Shown here: positions 54,401 through 63,456 of the stretch, one piece after another
How the letters are laid out: each line of letters starts with the position of its first letter
How positions within the stretch are numbered: the first letter of the stretch is position 1
Assembly (NCBI RefSeq): GCF_030704685.1
Contig: NZ_JAUZDX010000021.1
Coordinates: forward strand, 1 to 64,000
DNA from: Acidovorax sp. A1169
GTDB lineage: Bacteria > Pseudomonadota > Gammaproteobacteria > Burkholderiales > Burkholderiaceae_C
DNA length: 64,000 nt
Direction of reading: 5' to 3'
Program-made: the position numbers and the translations under genes
The notes under the pieces: model-generated
What the model was told of the DNA's origin: nothing
Database searches by the model: none
Seen by the model: only the letters and a program-made list of their open reading frames with translations

Positions 54401-57015
54401 TCGATCATCTCCTGCACCTTGGCCGCCAAGGCCGCCACGTCGAACGGCTTGGTGATCACCTCCATGCCAAACGCCAGCAGGCCGTTGCCCACGGCGGCGT
54501 TCTCGGCGTAGCCGGTGATGAACAGCACCTTGAGGTCAGGGCGCGTCACGCGGCCGGCGTCGGCCACCTGGCGGCCGTTCAGGCCGCCGGGCAGGCCCAC
54601 GTCGGTCAGCAGTAGGTCGATGCGGCGGTCGGACTGCAGCACGTGCAGTCCGGCCGGGCCATCGCCCACCGAGATCACGTTGTAGCCCAGGTCTTCGAGC
54701 TCCTCGGCGATCAGGCCGCGGATGGTGGCCTCGTCCTCGATCACCAGCACCACCTCGCCATCGGCCCGGTGGTCGAAGGTGGGCTGGATGTGCGGATTCT
54801 CCTGATCGGCATCGCCCATGTAGCGCGGCAGGTACAGGCACATGGTGGTGCCTTCGCCGGGCACCGAGTAGATGCGCACCTGCCCGCCCGACTGGCGCAC
54901 GAAGCCGTACACCATCGACAAACCCAGCCCCGTGCCCTGGCCCATGGGCTTGGTGGTGAAGAAGGGGTCGAACGCGCGCGCAATCACCTCGGGCGCCATG
55001 CCCACGCCGGTGTCGGTCACGCACAGCGAGATGTACTGGCCGGGCGGCAGCTCGCGCTCGGCCGCAGCACGGTCGTCCAGCCATTTGTTGGCCGTCTCGA
55101 TGGTCAGGCGCCCACCGTTGGGGGCCATGGCGTCGCGCGCGTTGATGCACAGGTTGAGCACGGCGTTTTCAAGCTGCGAGGGGTCCACCTGCGTGAGCCA
55201 CAGGCCGCCCGCGCCCACCACCTCCACCTCGACCGAAGGGCCTACCGTGCGGCGCACCATCTCCTCGATGCCGCCCACCAGGCGGTTCACGTCGGTGGGG
55301 CGCGGGTCCAGCGTCTGGCGGCGTGAGAAGGCCAGCAGGCGCTGGGTCAGCGATGCCGCCCGGCGCACCGCGCTTTGCGCCATGCCGATGTAGCGCTCGG
55401 TGTTGTCGAAGTTCTTCGCGGCAAGGCGCTTTTCCAGCACCTGCAGGCTGGCGCTCATGCCCGCCAGCAGGTTGTTGAAGTCGTGCGCAATGCCGCCGGT
55501 GAGCTGGCCGATGGCCTCCATCTTCTGCGACTGGCGGAACTTGGCCTCCACCTCCATCAGCTCGTTGGTGCGCTCCGTCACCTTGCGCTCCAGCGACTCG
55601 TTCATCTCGCGCAATTGGGCTTCGTTGCCGCGCAGCTCGTTCTCGGAGCGCGCGCGTTCGGCGGCCGTGCGGGTGCGGCCTGCAATCTCGCGCATGAACT
55701 CGCACTCTTCGTTCGTCCACTGGCGGACGTCGTTCTGGTTCACGAAGAGCACGGCCACCAAGCGCTCGTGCTCCACCACGGGGATGTTCATGAAGGCACG
55801 GGCGCTGCGCGACTCCAGCGCACCGGCGGCCATCGCAGTGCGGGGGTCGTTGCGCGCATCGGTCACCATGACGAACTCGTCGTTCTTGAGCGCGTCGATG
55901 AACGTACCGAAGTCCCGCAGGCAAATCTCTCCATGCAGCGTCAGCACCCCCGGGGCCTTCCAGTCGCACTGCACATGCAGGATGTCGGTATCGTGGTCCA
56001 CGCGGCCATAGCCCGCGCGGCTGACTTTGAGGGTCTGGCCCAGGATGCTGGCTGCGGCCAGGCTGATGTCGTCCACGTTGTCCAGCCCGCGCAACTGGCT
56101 GGTGAACTCGATCAAGGCGTCGCGCTTGGCCTCTGCGGCCACGCGCTCTGTCACGTCCAGGCCATCCACGAAGATGCCGGTCACCGTGCCGGACGTATCG
56201 CGTATCGGCTGGTACACGAAATCCATGTAACGCTCGCTCACCGGCTCACCCGCGCGCTGCTGGATGTCGAACCGGGCGCCAAAGGCAGTGGCTGCCTCGC
56301 CGCTGGAGTACACGCCATCGAGCATGCCCAGGTAGCCCTGCTCGGCGGCCTCGGGCAGAGCGTCGCCCACTGTGCGGCCCAGTAGTGCGCGGTCGCCCAC
56401 CAGCTCCAGGTATTTGGGGTTGGCCAGTTCGATGCGGTGCGTGGGCCCCTGCAGCAGCACCATGAAGCTGGGCGACTGCTCGAACAGGGTGGCAAAGCGC
56501 TCGCGCTCCATCAGCAGGCGCCGGTCGGCCAGCACCTTGTCGGTGGTTTCCACCACAAGGGCCATGGCGCCCACCGGGGTGCCTGCGTCGTCCACCAGGG
56601 GGGAGTAATTCAGGTCCACCCACAGCGGCTTGTGCACGCCGTCGCGGTTCAGGCTCAGCTCCTGGTCTTCATACGTGAGCGTGCCGCCGGCCAGGCAGAC
56701 CTTGAGCACCCGGTCGTTGAGCTCAGCCGCCTCGGGCCAGGCCTCGCGGATCTTCATGCCCAAGAGGCCCGGGTGGCGCGCGCCCGCAAACCTGGCGTAG
56801 GGGTCGTTGTAGATCAGCACGCCAACCTCGCCCCACAAGGTGGCGATGGGCATGGGGCAGCGCAGCATGTTGGCCAGTGCCAGCGTGAGGTGGGCGGGCC
56901 AGTGTTCAATGGGCCCCAGCGCGGTCTTGGCCCAATCGAAGCGCGCAATCAAGCCGGCCATTTCGCCGCCGGCGGACAGGAGGGAAGCTTGGGTAGTGGG
57001 TATGCCGGAGGACAT
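54394..57015 (-). CDS. Hybrid sensor histidine kinase/response regulator
   Basis: An 873-residue cytoplasmic hybrid kinase from the ATG at 57015; the open frame runs to a GTG at 57093, giving 26 more residues of doubtful value. Order: two PAS domains (about 20-150 and 160-290), a GAF domain (about 300-440), a coiled coil, HisKA with the phospho-acceptor His in GGIAHDFNNLLAG (about 510), HATPase with LNLCINARDAM and GTGLGLSMVYG, and a C-terminal receiver domain (about 750-870) with a phospho-acceptor Asp in LLTDVGLPG. No membrane helix. No separate regulator is adjacent. Confidence 0.9.
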   Translation of the reverse strand: MSSGIPTTQASLLSAGGEMAGLIARFDWAKTALGPIEHWPAHLTLALANMLRCPMPIATLWGEVGVLIYNDPYARFAGARHPGLLGMKIREAWPEAAELNDRVLKVCLAGGTLTYEDQELSLNRDGVHKPLWVDLNYSPLVDDAGTPVGAMALVVETTDKVLADRRLLMERERFATLFEQSPSFMVLLQGPTHRIELANPKYLELVGDRALLGRTVGDALPEAAEQGYLGMLDGVYSSGEAATAFGARFDIQQRAGEPVSERYMDFVYQPIRDTSGTVTGIFVDGLDVTERVAAEAKRDALIEFTSQLRGLDNVDDISLAAASILGQTLKVSRAGYGRVDHDTDILHVQCDWKAPGVLTLHGEICLRDFGTFIDALKNDEFVMVTDARNDPRTAMAAGALESRSARAFMNIPVVEHERLVAVLFVNQNDVRQWTNEECEFMREIAGRTRTAAERARSENELRGNEAQLREMNESLERKVTERTNELMEVEAKFRQSQKMEAIGQLTGGIAHDFNNLLAGMSASLQVLEKRLAAKNFDNTERYIGMAQSAVRRAASLTQRLLAFSRRQTLDPRPTDVNRLVGGIEEMVRRTVGPSVEVEVVGAGGLWLTQVDPSQLENAVLNLCINARDAMAPNGGRLTIETANKWLDDRAAAERELPPGQYISLCVTDTGVGMAPEVIARAFDPFFTTKPMGQGTGLGLSMVYGFVRQSGGQVRIYSVPGEGTTMCLYLPRYMGDADQENPHIQPTFDHRADGEVVLVIEDEATIRGLIAEELEDLGYNVISVGDGPAGLHVLQSDRRIDLLLTDVGLPGGLNGRQVADAGRVTRPDLKVLFITGYAENAAVGNGLLAFGMEVITKPFDVAALAAKVQEMIER

Positions 57016-57172
57016 GGGTGCCTGGTTCTGTGATCGGGTCGTGCCCGGGGAAGGCGGTGCGGCACCGCATTTTTCGCACGATGATAAAGACACCTGTCCA
57101 GAGATTTTGTAGGCATTCGCCTATGCCATTACCAAAACGTGCACGACTTGGCAATGACAGACCGATAGGGGG

Positions 57173-58075
57173 CTACCCCTGACCCGGCCGCCGCGCCATC
57201 ACCAGCGTGTACAGCGCCTGCGCCGCAACCGACAGGCTGCGGTCGCGCCGCCGCACCAGGTAGATCTGGCGCAGCAGGCCGGGCAGCGCCAGCGGGCGCG
57301 TGACCAGGCCCGGCTGGTCGAAGTGGAACAGCGTAAGCGCCGGCACCACGCTGATCCCCAGGCCCGCGCGCACCATGCCCATCACGGTGGCCAGTTGCTC
57401 CACCTCCATCAGCGTGTGCATGGCCTCGGGGTGGAAGGCGGCTTCCAGGTACTGGCGCACGCTGCTGTTGCGCGCCAGGTGGATGAAGGGCCAGGTGGCC
57501 AGGTCGGCGGGAGCAATGGGCTTCTTGCGGTAGGCCAGCGGGTGGTCGGCCTGGCACACCAGGTGGAAGTCGTCGCTGCAAAAGGGCTCGGCCTGCAACT
57601 CGGGTGTGTCGGCGCGGATGGCGGCCAGCGCAAAGTCTGCCTTGCCGCTGGCCACGCGCTCGATGCAGGGCTCCGAGAGCACGTCGGCAATGTCGATCTC
57701 GATGCCCGGGTAGGCCGCGCGGTAGGCCGCCAGCACGCCCGGCAGCCAGCCGGCCGCCAGCGATGGCAGCAGCGCCACGGCCACGCGCCCGCGCTGCAGG
57801 GTGGCCGCGTCGCGCATGGCGGCCAGGGCGGTGGTGATCTCGGTGCGGATGCGCCGGGCTGATTCCAGGAAGTTCTGGCCCTCGCCCGTGAGATCCACAT
57901 GCCGCGTGCTGCGGTCGAACAGGCGCAGGCCCAGGTCCTCCTCCAGCGCACGGATGAGGGCACTGAACGCCGGCTGCGAAAGGTGGCACTGGGCTGCGGC
58001 GCGCGTGAAGTTGCGCTGCTCGGCCAGCGCCAGGAAGGCGTCGAGCTGGCGGGTGGAGAGGTGGTGGCTGCTCAT
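57173..58075 (-). CDS. LysR-family regulator
   Basis: A 300-residue regulator with N-terminal DNA-binding helices (residues 8-65; DAFLALAEQRNFTRAA, LSQPAFSALIRALEEDLG) and a C-terminal effector domain. It is divergent from the AtuA-type operon with 103 bases between and two dyads in that interval, which makes it the likely regulator of that operon. Confidence 0.87.
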   Translation of the reverse strand: MSSHHLSTRQLDAFLALAEQRNFTRAAAQCHLSQPAFSALIRALEEDLGLRLFDRSTRHVDLTGEGQNFLESARRIRTEITTALAAMRDAATLQRGRVAVALLPSLAAGWLPGVLAAYRAAYPGIEIDIADVLSEPCIERVASGKADFALAAIRADTPELQAEPFCSDDFHLVCQADHPLAYRKKPIAPADLATWPFIHLARNSSVRQYLEAAFHPEAMHTLMEVEQLATVMGMVRAGLGISVVPALTLFHFDQPGLVTRPLALPGLLRQIYLVRRRDRSLSVAAQALYTLVMARRPGQG

Positions 58076-58088
58076 TGCCGGTAGATTA

Positions 58089-58120
58089 ATCTGAAAAACG
58101 GATGAATTGATACCAACAAT
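58089..58120. promoter_or_regulatory. Two LysR-box candidates
   Basis: Bases 58089-58103 form ATC-N9-GAT with an internal T-N11-A, and bases 58106-58120 form ATTG-N7-CAAT. The two dyads are side by side between the divergent LysR and AtuA-type genes, like the recognition and activation sites of a LysR regulator. Confidence 0.45.
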
Positions 58121-58178
58121 CTATTTCACAGAATAACACCCGGTGCCTACAGTGCAGCACAGGAGACAAAGACACCTT

Positions 58179-59564
58179 ATGGCGAACAACGCAACACTGC
58201 TGGTCGGATGCGCCGCCGGCTTCTCGGGCGATCGCACGGACGCCGCCGCGCCCGTGGTGCAGGCCCTGATCGCCAGCGGCAAACCGGCCGTGCTGATCTT
58301 CGAGACCCTGGCCGAACGCACCCTGGCCCTGGCCCAACTGGCCCGCCGCAGCGACCCCGACGCCGGCTACGAACCCCTGCTGGTCGACATGCTGCGCCCC
58401 GTGCTGGGCGACTGCCTGGCGCACGGCGTGCGCATCGTGAGCAACTTCGGCGCGGCCAACCCCGAGGGCGCGGCTCGGCGCATCGTGCAACTGGCGGCCG
58501 AGCTGGGCCTGCGCCGCCCGCGCGTGGCGGTGGTGCAGGGCGACGACCTGAGCGGCCCCGCGCACCGCGCCCTGCTGCAGGGCGCCCTGGGCGATGCCAT
58601 GCCCACCGAAACCATCGCCAGCGCCAACGCCTACATCGGCGCGCAGGCCATTGCCGGCGCGCTGCGCGAGGGCGCCGACGTGGTGGTCTGCGGCCGGGTG
58701 GCCGACCCCTCGCTGGTGCTGGGCCCGGCCCTGGCCCACTACGGCTGGGCGCACGACGACTGGGACCGCCTGGCCCGCGCCACCATGGCCGGCCACCTGC
58801 TCGAATGCGGCGCCCAGGTCACTGGCGGCTACTTCGCCGACCCCGGTTACAAGGACGTGCCCGGCATGGCCCGCCTGGGCTACCCGATTGCCGAGATCGA
58901 TGCCGACGGCCACTGCACCATCACCAAGCCCCCGGGCACGGGCGGGCGCATCGACGAGCGCACGGTCAAGGAGCAGCTTTTGTACGAACTGCACGACCCC
59001 GCCGCCTACCTGACCCCCGACGTGGTGGCCGACATCACCGAGGCTACCGTCACCGCCGTGGGGCCCGATGCCGTGCGGCTCGAAGGCGTGCGCGGCCATG
59101 CCCGGCCGCCTACGCTCAAGGTCAACGTGTGCTTCGAATCGGGCTGGTTCGCCGAGGGCGAGATCTCTTACGCCGGCGCCCGTGCCGAGGCCCGTGCCCG
59201 ACTGGCCGGCGAGGTGCTGCGCGAGCGCCTGGCCGGCCTGGGCCCGCTGCGCATCGACCTGATCGGTGTGACCAGCGTGCTGGGCGACGACGCCGGCCGC
59301 TGGCTGGATGCCAGTGATACCGATGGCGGCGCCCGCGACGTGCGCCTGCGCGTGGCCCTGCAGCACCGCGACCACGCCAGCGCACAGCGCCTGCTGCGCG
59401 AGGTGACGGCCCTGTACACCTGCGGCCCTGCAGGCGGCGGAGGGGTGCGCACGGCCATGCGCCCGCGCCTGGGCACCGTGTCTTGCCTGGTGCCGCGCGA
59501 GTCCGTGCCCACGGGCTACCGCATGTTCGATGCCATCGTGCAAGAGGAAAGGGCGGCCGCATGA
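58179..59564 (+). CDS. AtuA-family protein (DUF1446)
   Basis: A 461-residue protein of the acyclic-terpene-utilisation AtuA family. It contains GCAAGFSGDRTDAA near the N-terminus, ANAYIGAQAIAGALREGADVVVCGRVADPSL (about 150-180) and GHLLECGAQVTGGYF, typical of DUF1446. In Pseudomonas the Atu genes degrade citronellol, but AtuA's own reaction is unknown. The start at 58179 has an AGGAGA site and is chosen over an in-frame upstream start (58143). Coupled to the next gene by ATGA. Confidence 0.87.
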   Translation: MANNATLLVGCAAGFSGDRTDAAAPVVQALIASGKPAVLIFETLAERTLALAQLARRSDPDAGYEPLLVDMLRPVLGDCLAHGVRIVSNFGAANPEGAARRIVQLAAELGLRRPRVAVVQGDDLSGPAHRALLQGALGDAMPTETIASANAYIGAQAIAGALREGADVVVCGRVADPSLVLGPALAHYGWAHDDWDRLARATMAGHLLECGAQVTGGYFADPGYKDVPGMARLGYPIAEIDADGHCTITKPPGTGGRIDERTVKEQLLYELHDPAAYLTPDVVADITEATVTAVGPDAVRLEGVRGHARPPTLKVNVCFESGWFAEGEISYAGARAEARARLAGEVLRERLAGLGPLRIDLIGVTSVLGDDAGRWLDASDTDGGARDVRLRVALQHRDHASAQRLLREVTALYTCGPAGGGGVRTAMRPRLGTVSCLVPRESVPTGYRMFDAIVQEERAAA

Positions 59565-59920
59565 CCGACACCATCACTGTTCCGCTCTACCGCCTGGCGC
59601 ACAGCCGCACCGGGGACAAGGGCAACCGCTCCAACATCAGCGTCATCGCCTGGCACCCCGCGCTGTGGGACGTGCTCATGGCCCAGGTGACCGAAGCCGC
59701 CGTGGCGCGCCATTTCGTGCAGCGCCAGCCGGGCCGCGTGGTGCGCTATGTGCTGCCGCAACTGCAGGCCATGAACTTCGTGCTCGACGACGTGCTCGAT
59801 GGCGGTGTCAACGACGCCCTGAACCTCGACAGCCACGGCAAGGCGCTGAGCTACCTGCTGCTCGACCTGCCGGTGCAGGTGCCGCAGGCACTGGCCGGGC
59901 ATCTTGTGGGCCCGGGCTGA
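59561..59920 (+). CDS. AtuA-associated small protein
   Basis: A 119-residue protein matching the small domain that follows AtuA in many genomes, either fused or separate: LAHSRTGDKGNRSNISVIAW and LNLDSHGKALSYLLLDLPVQVP. In many bacteria both parts are one chain; here they are separate but translationally coupled. The ATG overlaps the AtuA stop. Function unknown. Confidence 0.82.
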   Translation: MTDTITVPLYRLAHSRTGDKGNRSNISVIAWHPALWDVLMAQVTEAAVARHFVQRQPGRVVRYVLPQLQAMNFVLDDVLDGGVNDALNLDSHGKALSYLLLDLPVQVPQALAGHLVGPG

Positions 59921-59966
59921 CCCCGATTTGCTTCTTTCACCCTTACCAACAACACCAGGAGACAAC

Positions 59967-60962
59967 ATGAGCGCTTTCAACATCCATTCCCCATCCCGCC
60001 GACGCACCCTTGCCGCCGCCGTGGCCATGGCCGCATCGCTGGGCTTGGCCGGTACGGCCATGGCCCAGGCATACCCGGCCAAGGCCATCACCTTCGTGGT
60101 GCCGTTTGCCGCCGGCAGCGCCACCGACCAACTGGCGCGCGCCATCGGCCAGTCCATCACCAACGACACCAAGCAGCCCGTGGTCATCGACAACAAGGCC
60201 GGCGCGAGCGGCATGATCGCCGCGCAGGCGGTGGCCAAGGCGCCGGCCGACGGCTACACCCTCCTCATCACCACCAACACCACGCACGCGGCCAACGAGC
60301 ACCTGTACAAGAAGCTCTCGTACGACCCGGTTAAGGACTTCGCGCCCATCTCGGGCCTGGGCAAGGGCGGGCAGGTGATGGTGGTCAACGCCGCATCGGC
60401 CTATAAAAGCGTGGGCGACGTCGTGGCCGCCGCCAAGAAGGCACCGGGCAAGCTGAGTTTCGGCAGCGGCAGCTCGTCGAGCCGCATGGCCGGTGAAATG
60501 CTCAAGCAGCTGGCGGGCGTGGACATCCTGCATGTGCCCTACAAGAGCAACCCCCTGGCCATCACCGACCTGCTCGGCGGGCAGATCGACCTGATGATCA
60601 CCGACACCTCCACCGGCGTGCCCCAGGTCAAGGCAGGCAAGCTGCGCGCGCTGGGCTACTCTACGCAAAAGCGCAGCTCGCAGCTGCCCGACGTGCCCAC
60701 CATCGACGAAGCCGGCGTCAAGGGCTACGACATGGGCTACTGGTTCGCCGCCTACGCCCCCGCAGGCACGCCGCCAGCCGTGGTGGCACGCCTCAACGAG
60801 CTGATGGGGGCGGCCACGAAGAGCGCGGCCGCCAAGTCCTTCTTCGACACCGCCGGCTCCGAAGCCTGGACGACCTCGCCGGACGAACTCGCCAAATTCC
60901 AGGCCGCCGAAACGGTGAAGTGGGGCAAGGTCATCAAGGCCGCCGGCATCGAAGCCGAGTAA
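59967..60962 (+). CDS. Bug/TctC-family periplasmic solute receptor
   Basis: A 331-residue receptor. A signal peptide with an SRRRTL start (about residues 10-33) ends AMA-Q; the mature start is YPAKAITFVVPFAAGSATDQLAR. Later motifs include VPTIDEAGVKGY. The ATG has an AGGAGA site, 46 bases after the AtuA-associated gene. The stop codon is immediately followed by a palindromic element. Confidence 0.9.
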   Translation: MSAFNIHSPSRRRTLAAAVAMAASLGLAGTAMAQAYPAKAITFVVPFAAGSATDQLARAIGQSITNDTKQPVVIDNKAGASGMIAAQAVAKAPADGYTLLITTNTTHAANEHLYKKLSYDPVKDFAPISGLGKGGQVMVVNAASAYKSVGDVVAAAKKAPGKLSFGSGSSSSRMAGEMLKQLAGVDILHVPYKSNPLAITDLLGGQIDLMITDTSTGVPQVKAGKLRALGYSTQKRSSQLPDVPTIDEAGVKGYDMGYWFAAYAPAGTPPAVVARLNELMGAATKSAAAKSFFDTAGSEAWTTSPDELAKFQAAETVKWGKVIKAAGIEAE

Positions 60963-61074
60963 GAGCGGCTAACAAAACTCTTCTGGCGTCGTTGCTGCGC
61001 CTTGTCGTACTAACGTACTGCCTGCGGCGCAGCGCCTAGCCAGAACCGCTTCGCTGAGTTTTGGCATCCGCTCT
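60962..61074. repeat. Palindromic 3'-end element, copy 3
   Basis: The arms 60962-60980 and 61056-61074 are complementary at 16 of 19 positions. The core GCGTCGTTGCTGCGCCTTG... and ...CTGCCTGCGGCGCAGCGCCT is itself dyadic and resembles the copy at 7288-7382 (GCGTCGTTG, CGCCTTG, CTGCGGC, CGCCTAGC are shared). It begins at the last base of the receptor stop codon. It probably acts as a transcript end or stabiliser (inference). Together with the following 190 bases it fills the gap to the next gene. Confidence 0.7.
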
Positions 61075-61263
61075 AAGCCTCCAGCCCTCCGCGCGACCCG
61101 CGCATCCGGGTCCTGAACGATCGATCCCGCCAGCTGTGCCCCTGCGCAGCCGGTGTGGGCGCAGCCATGCCTGAGCACTTGCCCCCGTGCAGGCCGGAGC
61201 ACGCCCGTTTTTCCCGCAGAGCAAGCACGACCACCAGAGTCATTTCACAAGGAGACAAGCGAT

Positions 61264-63399
61264 ATGAAACATCCCCATCTGCACACCCTCGGGGCCCTGG
61301 CCCTCACGGCTGCCGCTGCAGCCGCCATCACCGCTTGCGGCGGCAGCAGCAGCGACGACGGACTGACCGGCAAGGCCCCGGCCATGAAGCTCGAGATCAC
61401 CGCCCGCGAGGACTTCCCGGGCACCTACGGCACCGTGGGCGCCTACGAGCGCCTCTCGGGCACTCTCTCGGGCGAGGTGGACCCGGCCGATCCCAAGAAC
61501 GCCGTCATCCAGGACCTGGCGCTGGCGCCCGTCAACGCCCGCGGCATGGCCGAGTACAAGACCGAGTTTGTGATGTTGAAGCCCAAGGACATGGCCAAGG
61601 CCAGCGGGGTCTTGCGCTACGACGCACCCAACCGCGGCAATATCCTCACCATGCTCAACCCCACGGTCACGCCCAGCGACGCCGTGTACCTGGAGCGCGG
61701 CTATGTGATGCTCTACTCGGCCTGGCAGGGCGATGTGCCCAAGAGCGCCGCGGCGCGCCTCACGGCCACGGTGCCCGTGGCGAAGAACAAGGACGGCACC
61801 AGCATCACCGGCCCTTACCGCGCCGAGCTGGTGCCCACCGCCGCCAGCCCCGCGATGACACTGCCCGGTGGCGTGTTCAACGGCTCCATGATTGCCTACC
61901 AGCCCGCCAGCCTGGACAACACCCAGCCCGGCTATTCGCTCACCCGCCGCGCCAACGAGACCGATGCGCGCATCCCGGTGCCCGCCGCCGATTGGAAGTT
62001 CGCCACCTGCGACACTGCGGCCAACGCCTTCCCCGGCACACCAAGCCCTACCAGCGTCTGCCTTAAGGGCGGGTTCGATCCGGCCTACCTGTACGAGCTG
62101 GTCTACGTCGCCAAGGACCCCAAGGTCATGGGCGTGGGCCTGGCCGCGCTGCGCGACACGGTGAGCTTTTTCCGCAGCAAGGCGGCCGACGCCAGCGGCA
62201 CGGCCAACCCGGTGGCCGGGCGCATCACGCACACGCTGGGGCAGGGCACCTCGCAGTCGGGCAACGCGATGAAGACCTTCTTGCACCTGGGTTTCAACCA
62301 GGCGCTCGATGGCAGCAAGGTCTTTGACGGCATGTACGCCCACGTGGCAGCACGCCAGACGAACACCAACACCCGCTTTGCTGTGCCCGGCGGCGGCGGC
62401 GGGCTGCGCACCGACCACACGGCCTTCGGCCAGACGGCACCGCGCGGGCTGGACAAGGACTACATGGATGATGTCAGCGGCCGCCAGGGCGGGGTGATGA
62501 AGCGCTGTGCCGCCACCAGCACCTGCCCCAAGTTCTTTTTGGGCCTGTCGGGCACGGAGTTCTGGCAGCTGCAGGGCTCGCCGGTGCTGACCGATGCCAA
62601 TGGTCTCAAGGACCTCACCCAGCCCGACAATGCCCGCATCTACTACTACGCCAGCACCCAGCACGGTGGCGCTGGCGGTACGGCCAGCATCAGCTATGCG
62701 CCGAGCCGCGCGCCGTACCCCACGGGCACGGTGGTGCAGTTCAACGACACCTTCCGCGCGCTGTTCCTGGGGCTGGAGGACTGGGTGGTGCGCGGCACCA
62801 CGCCGTCGGCCACCCAGGTGCCCAAGGTGGCCGACGGCACCCTGGTGCGGCCTGCGCAGGTGGCCTTCCCGGTCATGAAGGGGCTCACCTGGGCGGTGAA
62901 CGGCACGCAGACGGCCATCCCCGACTTCAACTACCTGGGCTGGCACAACAACTTCCCGCTGTTCGACTTCGGACCGCAGTACCTGCCGCAGGACGAGGCC
63001 GGCATTGCCAGCGTGCTGCCCCCGCGCAACCTGAACCGCGACTACGCCATTCTGGTACCCCAGGTGGACGCGCGCACGGGCCTGACCCGCGCCGGCATCC
63101 AGAGCGTGGAGGCGCGCGCGCCGCTGGGCACGAGCTTCGAGTTCAACTATGTGGCCACGCCGGGCATCACCGACCTGGCCAACCTCACGGGCGGCTACAT
63201 CCCGTTCCACACCACCCGCGCCGCGCGCCTGGCAGCCGGCGATGGCCGGGTGTCGCTGGAGGAGCTGTACGGCAACCAGGCCGGCTACGTGGCCGCGGTG
63301 ACCGAGGCGGCCAACGCCCTGGTGGCCCAGCGCCTGCTGCTGCCGCGCGATGCTCAGGCGCAGATCGAGCGGGCGAAGGCGACCGTGATCCTGCCTTGA
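61264..63399 (+). CDS. Large lipoprotein hydrolase (alpha/beta-hydrolase domain, PF20091-like)
   Basis: A 711-residue secreted lipoprotein. The signal region ends AITAC, followed by GGSSSDDG, a lipobox. The body fits the alpha/beta-hydrolase domain family (Abhydrolase_10): GRITHTLGQGTSQSGNAMKTFLHLGF contains the presumptive nucleophile Ser (GTSQSG), and RAARLAAGDGRVSLEELYGNQAGYV is at the end. Such proteins are found with AtuA or terpenoid-ester catabolism, but the substrate is unknown. A strong AAGGAGA site precedes the ATG. It follows the Bug receptor gene after the palindromic element. Confidence 0.8.
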   Translation: MKHPHLHTLGALALTAAAAAAITACGGSSSDDGLTGKAPAMKLEITAREDFPGTYGTVGAYERLSGTLSGEVDPADPKNAVIQDLALAPVNARGMAEYKTEFVMLKPKDMAKASGVLRYDAPNRGNILTMLNPTVTPSDAVYLERGYVMLYSAWQGDVPKSAAARLTATVPVAKNKDGTSITGPYRAELVPTAASPAMTLPGGVFNGSMIAYQPASLDNTQPGYSLTRRANETDARIPVPAADWKFATCDTAANAFPGTPSPTSVCLKGGFDPAYLYELVYVAKDPKVMGVGLAALRDTVSFFRSKAADASGTANPVAGRITHTLGQGTSQSGNAMKTFLHLGFNQALDGSKVFDGMYAHVAARQTNTNTRFAVPGGGGGLRTDHTAFGQTAPRGLDKDYMDDVSGRQGGVMKRCAATSTCPKFFLGLSGTEFWQLQGSPVLTDANGLKDLTQPDNARIYYYASTQHGGAGGTASISYAPSRAPYPTGTVVQFNDTFRALFLGLEDWVVRGTTPSATQVPKVADGTLVRPAQVAFPVMKGLTWAVNGTQTAIPDFNYLGWHNNFPLFDFGPQYLPQDEAGIASVLPPRNLNRDYAILVPQVDARTGLTRAGIQSVEARAPLGTSFEFNYVATPGITDLANLTGGYIPFHTTRAARLAAGDGRVSLEELYGNQAGYVAAVTEAANALVAQRLLLPRDAQAQIERAKATVILP

Positions 63400-63419
63400 T
63401 GGTGGGCTGATCCAGAGAT

Positions 63420-63456
63420 GCGAAGGCCGGGGCCCTTACCCTGGCCTTTGCGTTTT
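63420..63456 (+). terminator. Intrinsic terminator
   Basis: GCGAAGGCC and GGCCTTTGC form a 9-bp stem (one G-T pair) that continues inward with GGG/CCC, and GTTTT follows. It lies 20 bases past the lipoprotein hydrolase stop, between convergent genes, and its T run reaches the end of the LysR gene. Confidence 0.6.

Noticed and set aside
61240..63210. 656-codon minus-strand ORF opposite the lipoprotein hydrolase
   Set aside because: Antisense shadow with His/Gly/Val/Ala-rich translation and no motifs.
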